Source: Hyphomonadaceae bacterium (GTDB lineage: Bacteria > Pseudomonadota > Alphaproteobacteria > Caulobacterales > Aquidulcibacteraceae). Taken from it: a DNA stretch of 64,000 nt. The stretch spans positions 248,001 to 312,000 of the forward strand of contig JAEUMQ010000016.1 of NCBI GenBank assembly GCA_016791425.1. The letters run 5' to 3'. The position numbers and the translations under genes were made by a program. The notes under the pieces were generated by a model that was given only the letters and a program-made list of their open reading frames with translations, did no database searches and was not told the DNA's origin. Of this stretch, positions 49,840 to 57,809 are shown piece after piece (position 1 is the stretch's first letter; every line of letters begins with the position of its first letter).

Positions 49840-50769
49840 ATGCGCGCCATGAACAATCGCGTCGAGGCCTTCCTGGAGATGCTCTCCGCCGAGCGCGCCG
49901 CGCGCCCGAACACGATCGACGCCTATCGCCGCGACCTCGCCGACGCCGCCCACGAGATCGGCGCCGCGCTGACCCAGGCGGCGCCCGACGAGGTCGAGCG
50001 CTACGTCGCCGAGCTCTCCCGCCGCGGCCTGACCGCCGCCACGGTGCGCCGCCGCATCTCCGCGCTGCGCCAGTTCTTCCGCTTCCTCCTGCAGGAGGGC
50101 GATCGCGCCGACGATCCGATGGCGCGCATCAGGCCGCCCAAGCGCTCGCGCGCGCTCCCCAAGACGCTGTCCTCCGAGACCGTCGCGCGCCTGATCGAAG
50201 CCGCCGGCGGCCAGAACGACGCAACGAGCCTCCGCGACCGGGCGCTCGTCGAGCTCCTTTATGGCGGCGGCTTCCGCGTCAGCGAGCTGGTGTCGCTGCC
50301 GCTCAACACCGCGCCGAAGCCCGGCCATGATCATCTCATCGTGGTCGGCAAGGGCGGCCGCGAACGCATGGTCGTGCTCGGCGAGCCCGCCCTCGATGCG
50401 CTGCGCGCCTATATGGCGGTCCGCGAATCCTTCCTGCCGAAGCTGACTTTGAAGCGCGAGCGCGCCGAGCGCTGGCTCTTCCCTTCGCCTACCGCCAAAG
50501 CAGGGAAGCTCACCCGGCGCCGCGTCGCGCAAATCTTGGCGCACGCCGCGCGCACCGCCGGGCTCGACGCGCGCAAGGTCTCCCCGCACGTCCTTCGCCA
50601 CGCGTTCGCCACGCACCTCGTCGAGGGCGGCGCCGATCTGCGCACCGTGCAAACCCTTCTCGGCCACGCCGACATCTCAACCACGCAGGTCTACACCCAC
50701 GTCGCCGAAGAGCGCCTCAAGCAGATCGTCGAAAGCGCCCACCCCTTGGCGCGCCGCCGCAAGGATTAG
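49840..50769 (+). CDS. xerD: Site-specific tyrosine recombinase XerD
   Basis: A 309-residue recombinase that resolves chromosome dimers at dif with XerC. All six catalytic residues are present: R146 (F-R-V-S-E-L), K171 (G-K-G-G-R-E-R), H250 and R253 (H-V-L-R-H-A-F-A-T-H), H276 (L-L-G-H-A-D-I-S) and Y285 (V-Y-T-H-V). The N-terminal core-binding SAM-like domain covers about 5-90. The start may be at 49840 or M4 at 49849. Context (aroK-aroB on the other side) marks it as the chromosomal xerD and not a phage integrase. Confidence 0.94.
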   Translation: MRAMNNRVEAFLEMLSAERAARPNTIDAYRRDLADAAHEIGAALTQAAPDEVERYVAELSRRGLTAATVRRRISALRQFFRFLLQEGDRADDPMARIRPPKRSRALPKTLSSETVARLIEAAGGQNDATSLRDRALVELLYGGGFRVSELVSLPLNTAPKPGHDHLIVVGKGGRERMVVLGEPALDALRAYMAVRESFLPKLTLKRERAERWLFPSPTAKAGKLTRRRVAQILAHAARTAGLDARKVSPHVLRHAFATHLVEGGADLRTVQTLLGHADISTTQVYTHVAEERLKQIVESAHPLARRRKD

Positions 50770-50773
50770 CTCC

Positions 50774-50912
50774 TTCCCTCCCCTGCAAGGGGAGGGTGTC
50801 ATCGCGCAGCGATGACGGGTGGGGTGTGAGCCCCAAGCGTTTGAAAATTGTCCCCCACCCGTCGCCGACGAGGTCGGCGACACCCTCCCCGCAAGCGGGG
50901 AGGGAAACGCCT
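50774..50912. repeat. Paired C/G-rich palindromes (family A variant)
   Basis: CCCTCCCCTGCAAGGGGAGGG is joined to GTCATCGC-GCA-GCGATGAC and GGGTGGGG, and then, in reverse orientation, CCCCACCCGTCGCC...GGCGACACC and CCTCCCCGCAAGCGGGGAGG. The pair fills the gap between xerD and the convergent membrane-protein gene. Confidence 0.75.
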
Positions 50913-51328
50913 TACGTCCCCCAAGCCACGTCGCGCCGCGCCACGAAGATCATCACGATGGCGCCGGCCATGAAATCGAGCAGCAGCATCGACATGATCA
51001 GGAAGAATTCCATCGTCCCGAATTCCGGCACGAGCAGGAAGAGCGCCAGGCACACCGCGAAAATGATCATCGCCAGCGAGTTCTCGATGATCGCCGGGCT
51101 CGTCGGCCGCGTCGATTTCACGATCTCCAGGAAGAAGAGCCCGGCCGCGAACATCGTGATCAGGTGTCCGTATGTGACGAGCCATTCCGCGCCCGACGGC
51201 AGGCGCACGGCGATCGCCACATCGGCGAGCCATTGCCGAAAGCTTGCATCGCCCATCGTGAACGCGACGAGCGCATAGAGGATCGCCGGCAGCACGAGCA
51301 GCGGCACGGCGCGCACGACAGGGTGCAT
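50912..51328 (-). CDS. Four-helix membrane protein (paralogue of 36052-36522)
   Basis: A 138-residue membrane protein starting at the ATG at 51328 with GGGAG eight bases upstream. Helices lie near 6-24, 52-72, 82-102 and 105-130. The second half matches the 36052-36522 protein: F-L-E-I-V-K-S-T, E-N-S-L-A-M-I-I-F, M-E-F-F-L-I-M-S-M-L-L-L-D-F-M-A-G-A-I-V-M, with the same A-R-R-D-V end. The N-terminal halves differ. No function is known. It converges on xerD across repeats and is downstream of a promoter region also rich in repeats. Confidence 0.78.
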   Translation of the reverse strand: MHPVVRAVPLLVLPAILYALVAFTMGDASFRQWLADVAIAVRLPSGAEWLVTYGHLITMFAAGLFFLEIVKSTRPTSPAIIENSLAMIIFAVCLALFLLVPEFGTMEFFLIMSMLLLDFMAGAIVMIFVARRDVAWGT

Positions 51329-51389
51329 CGCGGAACTCCCTTTTGACGGAGAACGCCCGACCCCCCTCATGGTTTCCGCACCAAGCTAC

Positions 51390-51499
51390 GCTCCCCGGCC
51401 GAGCGTGCGCAGCACGCGAAGAGCCGGGCCCCAAATCTCAACCGCATCGTCGCTCATTGTTAGGCCCCGGATCGCCGCTTCGCGTCGTCCGGGGAGCGT
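51390..51499. repeat. GC-rich palindromic region (family C)
   Basis: CCCCGGA and TCCGGGG at 51465-51494 enclose TCGCCGCTTCGCGTCG. A second GC-rich stretch, CTCCCCGGCCGAGCG...GAGCCGGG, lies at about 51390-51428. No gene is seen in the 133-base gap. Confidence 0.5.
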
Positions 51500-51503
51500 G
51501 ATG

Positions 51504-52727
51504 TTAGGAACGTCGCGCAACTTCCTCCGCACGCCGCATCGCGCGCAGCACGTTCTCGCCCGCAAGCTTGCGGATGTCCCGGTCGCTCCAGCCGCGCCGG
51601 ATGAGCTCCGCCAGCAACGCCGGATAATCCTCCACCCCGTCGAGCCCGACCGGCAGCGCATCGACGCCGTCATAATCCGAGCCGATCCCGACATGATCGA
51701 CGCCCGCGACCTGCCTGATGTGGTCGATATGATCCGCGACGATCGACAGCGGCACCACCGGCGCCGGATTCGCGCTGACCCATGTCGCGAGCGCGGTCTT
51801 CACCGCCTCCGGATCGCCCGGATTGAGGAACTTCAGCCGCTCCTCCTCGCCCTTCCTGCGCGACGCCCATTGCAGATAATCCGGCGACACGAAGGTCGAA
51901 TAGAAGTTCACCATCACCACGCCGCCATTCGCCGGCAGCAGCCGCAGCACATCGTCCGGCACGTTGCGCGGATGCGGATCGATCGCCAGCGCCGAGGAAT
52001 GCGAGAAGATCACCGGCGCGCGCGACACCCGGATCGCATCGCGCATCGCTTCGGCCGACACGTGCGAAAGATCGACCAGCATGCCGACCTTGTTCATCTC
52101 GCGCACGACATCCTCGCCGAACGGCGAGAGCCCGCCATGCTGCGGCGCGTCGGTCGCGCTATCCACCCACGCATTGTTCTTCGAATGTGTCAGCGTCATG
52201 TACCCGACGCCCGACGCGCGGAACTCCCGCAGCAGCGCAAGATTGCCTGCGATCGCCTCGCCGCCCTCGATGCCGAGCAGGGACGCGATCTTGCCTTGCC
52301 GGTGGATGCGCACGACGTCGTCGGCAGTCACCGCCATCTCCAGCCGGTCCGGATACCGCCCAACCATCCGCCGCACGAGATCGATCTGCTCCAGCACCGT
52401 CTTGTGCGATTCAAGCCCCTGCAGCGCCGCCGGCACATAGACCGACCAGAACTGCCCGCCGACACCGCCTTCGCGCATGCGCGGCAGATCGGTGTGCATC
52501 GGCTTGTCCAGCCGCCGCGTGTCGCTCATGAGATCGAGCGCTCCGAGATCGTTCCCGTGATCGCTGCGGATCGTCCACGGCAGATCGTTGTGCCCATCGA
52601 TCAGCGGCGTCTGCCGCAAGAGCCGCATCACATGCGCCCGCTCCTGCGCGCTCATCTCCTGCGCACCCGCCTGGGCCGCCATCGCCAACACGAAGGCGCT
52701 CGCCATTCCAAACGTAGCCAGTTTCAC
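51504..52727 (-). CDS. Exported membrane dipeptidase (M19)
   Basis: A 407-residue renal-dipeptidase-type zinc peptidase. It starts at GTG, with AAGGGGA seven bases before. Residues 1-22 are a signal peptide (ends A-Q-A-G-A-Q). Zinc ligands are seen in I-D-G-H-N-D-L (H46, D48), the bridging Glu in G-I-E-G-G-E-A-I, and His in D-L-S-H-V-S and F-S-H-S-S-A. The G-I-G-S-D-Y-D-G motif is also present. It would cleave dipeptides in the periplasm. Neighbouring genes do not suggest a specific pathway. Confidence 0.92.
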   Translation of the reverse strand: MKLATFGMASAFVLAMAAQAGAQEMSAQERAHVMRLLRQTPLIDGHNDLPWTIRSDHGNDLGALDLMSDTRRLDKPMHTDLPRMREGGVGGQFWSVYVPAALQGLESHKTVLEQIDLVRRMVGRYPDRLEMAVTADDVVRIHRQGKIASLLGIEGGEAIAGNLALLREFRASGVGYMTLTHSKNNAWVDSATDAPQHGGLSPFGEDVVREMNKVGMLVDLSHVSAEAMRDAIRVSRAPVIFSHSSALAIDPHPRNVPDDVLRLLPANGGVVMVNFYSTFVSPDYLQWASRRKGEEERLKFLNPGDPEAVKTALATWVSANPAPVVPLSIVADHIDHIRQVAGVDHVGIGSDYDGVDALPVGLDGVEDYPALLAELIRRGWSDRDIRKLAGENVLRAMRRAEEVARRS

Positions 52728-52750
52728 GCCGACATCCCCTTAAGCACGAC

Positions 52751-52788
52751 CGTCATCCCGGGTTCGCGGAGCGAGCCCCGGGACCCAG
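52751..52788. repeat. Short palindrome of TCATCCCGGG type (family C)
   Basis: CGTCATCCCGGG followed by TTCGCGGAGCGAGC and CCCGGGACCC. The seven-base ends TCCCGGG and CCCGGGA (52756-52783) pair perfectly, and TTCGC/GCGAG partly. It lies between the dipeptidase and malyl-CoA lyase genes. Confidence 0.7.
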
Positions 52789-52814
52789 ATGGGGAAAGCA
52801 AGCGCTAAACGAAC

Positions 52815-53864
52815 CTAGAGTCCATAAGCGGCCTTCATCTCCGGCTCTTTCGCCGCAACGACGCGCGCCAGATCGACGATCACCTTCGCCTGCTTCCAGG
52901 TCGCGTCGTCCTGCATCTTGCCGTCGAGCATCGCGACGCCCGATCCGTCCGGCATGGCCTCCAGGATGCGCAGGGCGAACTTCACCTCGTCCGCCGGCGG
53001 CGTGAACACCTTCTTCGCGATCGCCACCTGCGAGGGATGCAAGGACCAGGCGCCCACGCACCCCATCAGGAACGCGTTGCGGAATTGCTGCTCGCACGCC
53101 TCCCCGTCCTCGATCGCGCCGAACGGCCCATAGAACGGCTTGATCCCGGCCGCCGCGCAGGCATCCACCATCTTCGCGAACGTGTAATGCCAGAGGTCCT
53201 GCTGCACGGCCGATCGCGGCGCCCCGTCCGTACGCGGATCTTCCAGCACCTTGTACCCAGGATGCCCGCCGCCGACCCGCGTCGTCTTCATCTTGCGGCT
53301 CGCCGCAAGGTCCGCCGGCCCGAGCGAAATCCCATGCATGCGCGGCGAAGCCTGCGCGATCGCCTCCACATTGATCACGCCCTCCGGCGTCTCCAGGATC
53401 GCGTGCAGCAGGATCGGCTTCTTCAGCCCGTGCTTCGCTTCGAGGTTCGCCAGCAGCTGATCCATGTAATGGATGTCCCACGGCCCCTCGACCTTCGGGA
53501 TCATCAGCACGTCGAGCGCATCGCCGACTTCGCCGACCAATTGCGTCACGTCATCGAGATGCCATGGGCTGTTGAGCGCGTTCACCCGCGACCAGAACCC
53601 GACGCCCATCGCCCGGAACGGAACCTTCTTGCCCATCTCGATCGCGCCCGCCCGCGCCGCCTCTTTCGCGTCCGCGGGAATGGCGTCTTCGAGATTGGCG
53701 AGGATCACGTCGGTCGTGGTCGCGATCTCGGGGACCTTCGCCCGCACCTTCTCCAGATGCGGCGGCACGAAATGGATCATCCGCTCCAGCGCCACGGGCA
53801 GCTCCCGGAGCGGCGTCGGCGCGCCGGTGGCGAGTGGAGCATAGAAGGCTCTCGGAGTTTTCAT
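52815..53864 (-). CDS. HpcH/HpaI-CitE family lyase, L-malyl-CoA/beta-methylmalyl-CoA lyase-like
   Basis: A 349-residue TIM-barrel lyase. It has A-N-L-E-D-A-I-P near 60, the acidic residues of [22 protein letters not shown] and [12 protein letters not shown]. These fit malyl-CoA-type lyases of alphaproteobacteria, which cleave malyl-CoA or methylmalyl-CoA. CitE-like side reactions cannot be ruled out. The ATG at 53864 is used; longer frames run into the divergent accA region. Divergence from accA puts it beside acetyl-CoA metabolism. Confidence 0.85.
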   Translation of the reverse strand: MKTPRAFYAPLATGAPTPLRELPVALERMIHFVPPHLEKVRAKVPEIATTTDVILANLEDAIPADAKEAARAGAIEMGKKVPFRAMGVGFWSRVNALNSPWHLDDVTQLVGEVGDALDVLMIPKVEGPWDIHYMDQLLANLEAKHGLKKPILLHAILETPEGVINVEAIAQASPRMHGISLGPADLAASRKMKTTRVGGGHPGYKVLEDPRTDGAPRSAVQQDLWHYTFAKMVDACAAAGIKPFYGPFGAIEDGEACEQQFRNAFLMGCVGAWSLHPSQVAIAKKVFTPPADEVKFALRILEAMPDGSGVAMLDGKMQDDATWKQAKVIVDLARVVAAKEPEMKAAYGL

Positions 53865-54038
53865 GCGCGGCCTCGCCGAGGGAGGGGGGTAAAGAGTACG
53901 GGGGCCCTGAAACCCCTTCGCACTCGCAGCATGATCCGCGCCGCGGATCGCCGCAACCGGGATGCTTAACCTTGAAGGAAGGCGTCCGACGGCTAATGTT
54001 GCCGCCACGGCCCCCTCGAAGGCCGATGGGGCAAGCCT

Positions 54039-55019
54039 TTGCGCACGTATCTCGACTTCGAAAAATCCATTGCCGAGATCGAGACCAAGATCGAGGAATT
54101 GTCGGCCCTGGCGGAATCCTCCGGCGCCGAGGCGATGGGAATTGAGCTTTCCCGCCTCAAGACCAAGTCTCAGAAACAATTGGAAGAACTCTACGGGAAG
54201 CTCGATCCCTGGCAGAAGACCCAGGTCGCCCGCCACCCTGAGCGCCCCCGCTTCCGCGACTACGTCGCCGCCCTGGTCACCGACTTCACCGAGCTTTCAG
54301 GGGACCGCAACTTCGCCGAGGACCCCGCCGTCCTTGGCGGCCTCGGGCGCTTCCTCGGCCGCCCCACCCTGGTGATGGGCCACGAGAAGGGTCGCACCAC
54401 CCAGGAGCGCCTCACCCATAATTTCGGCATGGCCCGCCCCGAGGGCTACCGCAAAGCCGTCCGCCTCATGGACCTCGCCGAGAAGTTCAAGCTCCCGGTC
54501 GTCTCCTTCGTGGACACCACCGGCGCCTATCCCGGCCTCGGCGCCGAGGAGCGCGGCCAGGGCGAAGCCATCGCCCGCTCCATCGAGCGCTGCATGTCGC
54601 TCGGCACGCCGATGGTGGCGGTCATTGTCGGCGAAGGCGGCTCAGGCGGCGCGCTCGCCATCGCGGCGGGGAACAAGGTGCTCATGCTCGAGCACGCGAT
54701 CTATTCGGTGATCAGCCCGGAAGGCGCCGCCTCAATCCTTTGGAAGGATTCCGGACGCGCCAAGGACGCCGCGACCGCGATGAAGATCACCGCCCAGGAT
54801 CTCTTCGCGCTCGGCATCATCGACGGCATCATCCCCGAGCCGATGGGCGGCGCCCACCGCCAGCCGGAGAAGGCCGTCGCCGCCGTCGGCGCCGCGGTCG
54901 CGCAAGCCCTGGACGGCCTCGACGGCAAGGACGCCCCCACGCTCCGCCGCGAGCGCCGCGACCGCTATTACAAGATCGGCCGCCTCGAAGAAGAAACGCC
55001 CCGCGCCCCCAAGCGCTGA
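54039..55019 (+). CDS. accA: Acetyl-CoA carboxylase carboxyltransferase subunit alpha
   Basis: A 326-residue subunit that, with AccD, transfers the carboxyl from biotin to acetyl-CoA for fatty-acid synthesis. It starts at TTG ([15 protein letters not shown]), matching the normal AccA N-terminus. The signature [15 protein letters not shown] and [11 protein letters not shown] are complete. The tail is slightly longer than in E. coli and Arg-rich. It is divergent from the malyl-CoA lyase gene, with no obvious Shine-Dalgarno before the TTG. Confidence 0.94.
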   Translation: MRTYLDFEKSIAEIETKIEELSALAESSGAEAMGIELSRLKTKSQKQLEELYGKLDPWQKTQVARHPERPRFRDYVAALVTDFTELSGDRNFAEDPAVLGGLGRFLGRPTLVMGHEKGRTTQERLTHNFGMARPEGYRKAVRLMDLAEKFKLPVVSFVDTTGAYPGLGAEERGQGEAIARSIERCMSLGTPMVAVIVGEGGSGGALAIAAGNKVLMLEHAIYSVISPEGAASILWKDSGRAKDAATAMKITAQDLFALGIIDGIIPEPMGGAHRQPEKAVAAVGAAVAQALDGLDGKDAPTLRRERRDRYYKIGRLEEETPRAPKR

Positions 55020-55042
55020 GCTCGGCCTTGCAAGGGAAGCTC

Positions 55043-55095
55043 TTTCCTTCCCCGTTCACGGGGGAGGTGGCGTCGCGTAGCGACGACGGAGGGGG
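55043..55095. repeat. C/G-rich repeat with GCGTCGC hairpin (family A variant)
   Basis: TTCCCCGTTCACGGGGGAGG followed by TGGCGTCGCGTAGCGACG and GGAGGGGG. The middle forms CGTCGC-GTA-GCGACG. It lies 24 bases after accA, before the 27-residue gene on the opposite strand. Confidence 0.6.
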
Positions 55096-55115
55096 CGCAA
55101 CATCCGCCAACCAGC

Positions 55116-55199
55116 CTAATGCAGCACGCCCATCAGCCACAGAATGAGGATGATCGGCAGCGGAATGCCGACCAGCCAAAGGATGAGGCCCTTTGCCAT
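55116..55199 (-). CDS. 27-residue hydrophobic membrane protein
   Basis: A complete frame with an ATG at 55199 preceded by AGGAG at five-base spacing, a strong start. The translation begins M-A-K-G-L-I-L-W-L-V-G-I-P and continues as one hydrophobic helix with a P-L-P kink, ending L-M-G-V-L-H. Small proteins of this type (M-x-K-G-x-x-L-W-L-x-G-x-P-x-P-x-x) seem familiar from several alphaproteobacteria, but no function is known. It lies between accA and lysE in an otherwise gene-free gap. It is far below usual annotation cut-offs. Confidence 0.65.
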   Translation of the reverse strand: MAKGLILWLVGIPLPIILILWLMGVLH

Positions 55200-55258
55200 G
55201 ATTGCTCCTGCGTTTCCGCAAGCAACGGCGCAAAGGCGAGGACGGTTCCAATTGGCGC

Positions 55259-55294
55259 CCCCCTCCCCTTGAGGGGAGGGGGTAGGGGTGGGGT
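55259..55294. repeat. C/G-rich palindrome (family A)
   Basis: CCCCCTCCCC-TTGA-GGGGAGGGGG at 55259-55282, then TAGGGGTGGGG. The same core and the same TAGGGG extension occur at 18846. Confidence 0.85.
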
Positions 55295-55323
55295 GATCCT
55301 CCGTCCTCGGACGATAACGCGCG

Positions 55324-55965
55324 CTAGACTCTGCGATCCAACAACAACCGCACCCCGAGCCCTAACAGCATCGCTCCGATCGCGCCTTCCACCCAACGCA
55401 TCACCGGCGACGCCTTCATCGCCCGCCCCGCGCGCGCCGCCGCGAACGCCACGCCCGCCAGCCACACCGCGCCCATCAGATAATGCGCCCCGATCAGCGC
55501 CGCCGCGTGCGCCGGCGCGCTCGGCCCCGCCGGCACGAATTGCGGCAGCGCCGCCAGGTAAAACAGCGCGATCTTCGGATTGAACGCGTTCGTCAGCAGA
55601 CCTTGCCGATAGGGCGCGCCCCCAAGAGCCGCAAAAGTCGTCGGCGGCGCGTCCGCATCATCCGGCTTCGGACGAATGGCGCCCCAAAGGGCTTTGACCA
55701 GCATGCCAACGCCGATCCACGCCAGATAGGCAGCGCCCGCGATCTTCACGCCCACATAGAGCGCCGGGATCGCCGCCAGCACCGCCATGAACCCGAAGCC
55801 TGCAAGCCCCGCGTACCACACAAACCCGCTGGCGATCCCCGCCGTCGCCGCCAGCCCCGCGCGCAGCGATCGCATCGCGTGCCCGACGACCAAGAGCGTG
55901 TCCGGCCCCGGCGTGATCGTCACCAGGAGACAAAGCGCCAGCCACGTCAGCAGCGACGCATCCAT
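55324..55965 (-). CDS. LysE/RhtB-family amino acid exporter
   Basis: A 213-residue six-helix exporter. The start has T-P-G-P-D-T-L-L-V near 20, the family signature, followed by the G-x-x-x-A-G-I-A-S-G segment. F-N-P-K-I-A-L-F-Y-L-A-A-L-P-Q-F near 130 is the second landmark. It would export amino acids or homoserine lactone-like compounds. It begins two bases after a 58-residue membrane-protein gene, and ilvE lies just before that; export of a branched-chain amino acid is a fair guess from the operon. Confidence 0.9.
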   Translation of the reverse strand: MDASLLTWLALCLLVTITPGPDTLLVVGHAMRSLRAGLAATAGIASGFVWYAGLAGFGFMAVLAAIPALYVGVKIAGAAYLAWIGVGMLVKALWGAIRPKPDDADAPPTTFAALGGAPYRQGLLTNAFNPKIALFYLAALPQFVPAGPSAPAHAAALIGAHYLMGAVWLAGVAFAAARAGRAMKASPVMRWVEGAIGAMLLGLGVRLLLDRRV

Positions 55966-55967
55966 GC

Positions 55968-56144
55968 CTATCCCCGCAGGATGTCGGGGCCCGACGACGC
56001 GTGCTTCTCGACATGCCCTTTGTCATAGAAGCGCGCCGGCGGCTTCGGCGGATGCCGCACTGTGAAGAGATAGAGCCCTGCGCCGATCGCGAGCACGACG
56101 AGCAGCCAGAACACCCCCTCACCCGAAAAGCGCACGCCGCGCAT
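55968..56144 (-). CDS. 58-residue single-helix membrane protein
   Basis: A complete frame from the ATG at 56144 to TAG at 55968. It starts M-R-G-V-R-F-S-G-E-G, then one helix (about 10-27: V-F-W-L-L-V-V-L-A-I-G-A-G-L-Y-L-F), then a Pro/His-rich outer tail P-P-K-P-P-A-R-F-Y-D-K-G-H-V-E-K-H. It lies six bases after the ilvE stop and two before the LysE start, so it is in the same operon. No family is recognised. Tight spacing and helix layout are the evidence that it is real. Confidence 0.6.
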   Translation of the reverse strand: MRGVRFSGEGVFWLLVVLAIGAGLYLFTVRHPPKPPARFYDKGHVEKHASSGPDILRG

Positions 56145-56150
56145 GCGCCG

Positions 56151-57086
56151 CTACTTCCGTTTCGCGCTTGCGGCTTTCTTCGCCACGCGCGCGGGCGCAG
56201 CGACGGTGGAAGGCGCATTCTTCCGCCGCACGAGCGCGCTGAAATCCGCCATCAGCTGCTCGGTCACGCGGCCGGGCTTGTACTTGATGCCCGCGATCTC
56301 CGCGACCGGCGTGATCTCCGCCGCGCTGCCGGTGAGGAAGCATTCCTCGAACGTGCCGAGCTCGGTTGGCCAGATCGCGCGCTCCTGCACCTCCATCTTC
56401 CGCTGCTTGGCGAGCGCGATGACGGTCTGGCGCGTGAGCCCGTTGAGGAACGCATCCGGATAGGGCGTGTGCAGCACGCCGTCGCGCACGAAGAAGATGT
56501 TTGCGCCTGTTGCTTCGGCCACCTGCCCGCGCCAGTCCATCATGAGCGCATCCTGGAAGCCGTTCGCCTCCGCCGCATTCTTGGAGAGCGTGCAGATCAT
56601 GTAGAGCCCCGCCGCTTTGGCGTTGCAGGGCGCGGTGTCGGGCGAGGGCCGCCGCCACGGCGCGATGCAGAGCTTGATGCCCTTCATCTTGTCCGCGAAA
56701 TAATCGCCCCACGGCCAAGCCGCGATCGCCACATTGATCGTGCTCTGCGGCGTCGACACCCCGAGCTTGTCCGATCCTCGCCAAGCGATCGCCCGCACAT
56801 AGGACGAGGGATTGCCGTTCTTGTTGACGGTCTCCTGCTTGGCGCGGTCGAGCTCCTCCACCGAGTACGGGATCTCGAAGCCCATCAGCTTCGCCGAGAG
56901 GTGCAGGCGCTGGCTGTGTTCGCGCGACTTGAAGATCGCCCCGTCATAGGCCCGCTCGCCCTCGAATACCGACGATGCATAGTGCAGCCCATGGGTGAGC
57001 ACATGCAGGTTCGCCTCCCGCCAGGGACGAAACGTGCCGTTCATCCAGATAAAACCGTCACGATCGTGGAAAGGCGCCTCAGCCAT
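56151..57086 (-). CDS. ilvE: Branched-chain amino acid aminotransferase
   Basis: A 311-residue fold-type IV PLP enzyme for the last step of Val, Leu and Ile synthesis. The N-terminus M-x-x-x-x-F-H-D-R-D-G-F-I-W-M-N-G and H-G-L-H-Y-A-S-S-V-F-E-G-E-R-A-Y are typical of IlvE. The PLP lysine is in C-N-A-K-A-A-G-L-Y, and E-A-T-G-A-N-I-F-F-V is the signature region. A Lys/Ala-rich tail is added. It is divergent from petP, an order common in alphaproteobacteria, and heads an operon with a small membrane protein and a LysE exporter. Confidence 0.93.
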   Translation of the reverse strand: MAEAPFHDRDGFIWMNGTFRPWREANLHVLTHGLHYASSVFEGERAYDGAIFKSREHSQRLHLSAKLMGFEIPYSVEELDRAKQETVNKNGNPSSYVRAIAWRGSDKLGVSTPQSTINVAIAAWPWGDYFADKMKGIKLCIAPWRRPSPDTAPCNAKAAGLYMICTLSKNAAEANGFQDALMMDWRGQVAEATGANIFFVRDGVLHTPYPDAFLNGLTRQTVIALAKQRKMEVQERAIWPTELGTFEECFLTGSAAEITPVAEIAGIKYKPGRVTEQLMADFSALVRRKNAPSTVAAPARVAKKAASAKRK

Positions 57087-57211
57087 TAGAAACTCCTTGC
57101 GGGCGGCCGCACTTTAGCCGGTTTGGCTTTGCTTGTCTCCAGCCGGTCCCCAAACTTCGCGCCGATGCGGCCTTGTTTCGCGACCAATGCGGGAGGAGAG
57201 TGCCGGTTCGC

Positions 57212-57688
57212 ATGCCCGCGAAATCCCTGCGCACGATTGGGCCCGAGCGGCTCCTCTATCTCCGCGAGGAGGAGCTCGACCAGGCGGTCGATCTCTTTTT
57301 CCTCGCTTCCAGGCGCTTCTGGCGCACGGCCGAGAACGCGCTCACCGCCCGCAATCTGGGGCCCGCCCATTATCGCGCGCTCGCCGCCATCCGCCGCATG
57401 GAGCCGCCCCCCAGCGTCACCCAGCTCCGCGAACGGCTGGGCGTGCGCAAGCAGAGCCTCGCCCGCGTTCTGGACGGCCTGGAGCGGGCCGGGCTGGTGG
57501 CCAAGCACGCCGACGCGCGCGACGCCCGCCAGCGCAAGCTCGTCCTCACCGAAGCCGGCCGCATCGCCGAGCGCGACGCCTCCGCCGCGCTGCGCGAGCG
57601 CTTGGCGCAAGCTTTCCGCACGATCGGCGATCAGTCCGTCCCCGGCGCCCTCGCTCTCCTCGAAGCCCTCACCGAGGAAAAGCCTTGA
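57212..57688 (+). CDS. petP: MarR-family regulator, PetP-like
   Basis: A 158-residue winged-helix regulator. L-T-A-R-N-L-G-P-A-H-Y-R-A-L near 45, then V-T-Q-L-R-E-R-L-G-V-R-K-Q-S-L-A-R-V-L and the wing D-A-R-D-A-R-Q-R-K-L-V-L-T-E form the MarR domain. A GTG at 57200 close to GGGAGGAG is an alternative start, but its spacing is short. A MarR gene next to a response regulator and divergent from ilvE is the petP-petR arrangement first known from Rhodobacter. The regulated genes are not known here. Confidence 0.85.
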   Translation: MPAKSLRTIGPERLLYLREEELDQAVDLFFLASRRFWRTAENALTARNLGPAHYRALAAIRRMEPPPSVTQLRERLGVRKQSLARVLDGLERAGLVAKHADARDARQRKLVLTEAGRIAERDASAALRERLAQAFRTIGDQSVPGALALLEALTEEKP

Positions 57689-57707
57689 GCCCCGCAGGAC
57701 AGACCGC

Positions 57708-57803
57708 CCCCCTCCCCTTGAGGGGAGGGGGCCAGACACCGAGAATTTATCCGCGTCCGGACGATCAGCGCCCCTACTCCCTATTCCCTACTCCCTATTC
57801 GCC
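57708..57803. repeat. C/G-rich palindrome plus CTATTC repeats (families A and D)
   Basis: CCCCCTCCCC-TTGA-GGGGAGGGGG at 57708-57731, followed after 40 bases by CCCTACTCCCTATTCCCTAC and TCCCTATTCGCC up to 57803. These fill the gap between petP and petR and might separate their expression. Confidence 0.75.
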
Positions 57804-57809
57804 CCTTCC

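Noticed and set aside
47851-50667. 938-codon open frame on the minus strand opposite the exported protein and xerD
   Set aside because: It covers xerD, whose catalytic residues are all on the plus strand, and has Gly/Ala/Asp-rich antisense composition without any motif.
49840-50769. Phage or island integrase
   Set aside because: Sequence and housekeeping neighbours fit chromosomal XerD; no att-like repeats, tRNA or mobile genes are nearby.
50774-50912. CRISPR array
   Set aside because: The repeats here are two palindromes in opposite orientation, not regularly spaced direct repeats with unique spacers, and no cas gene is present.
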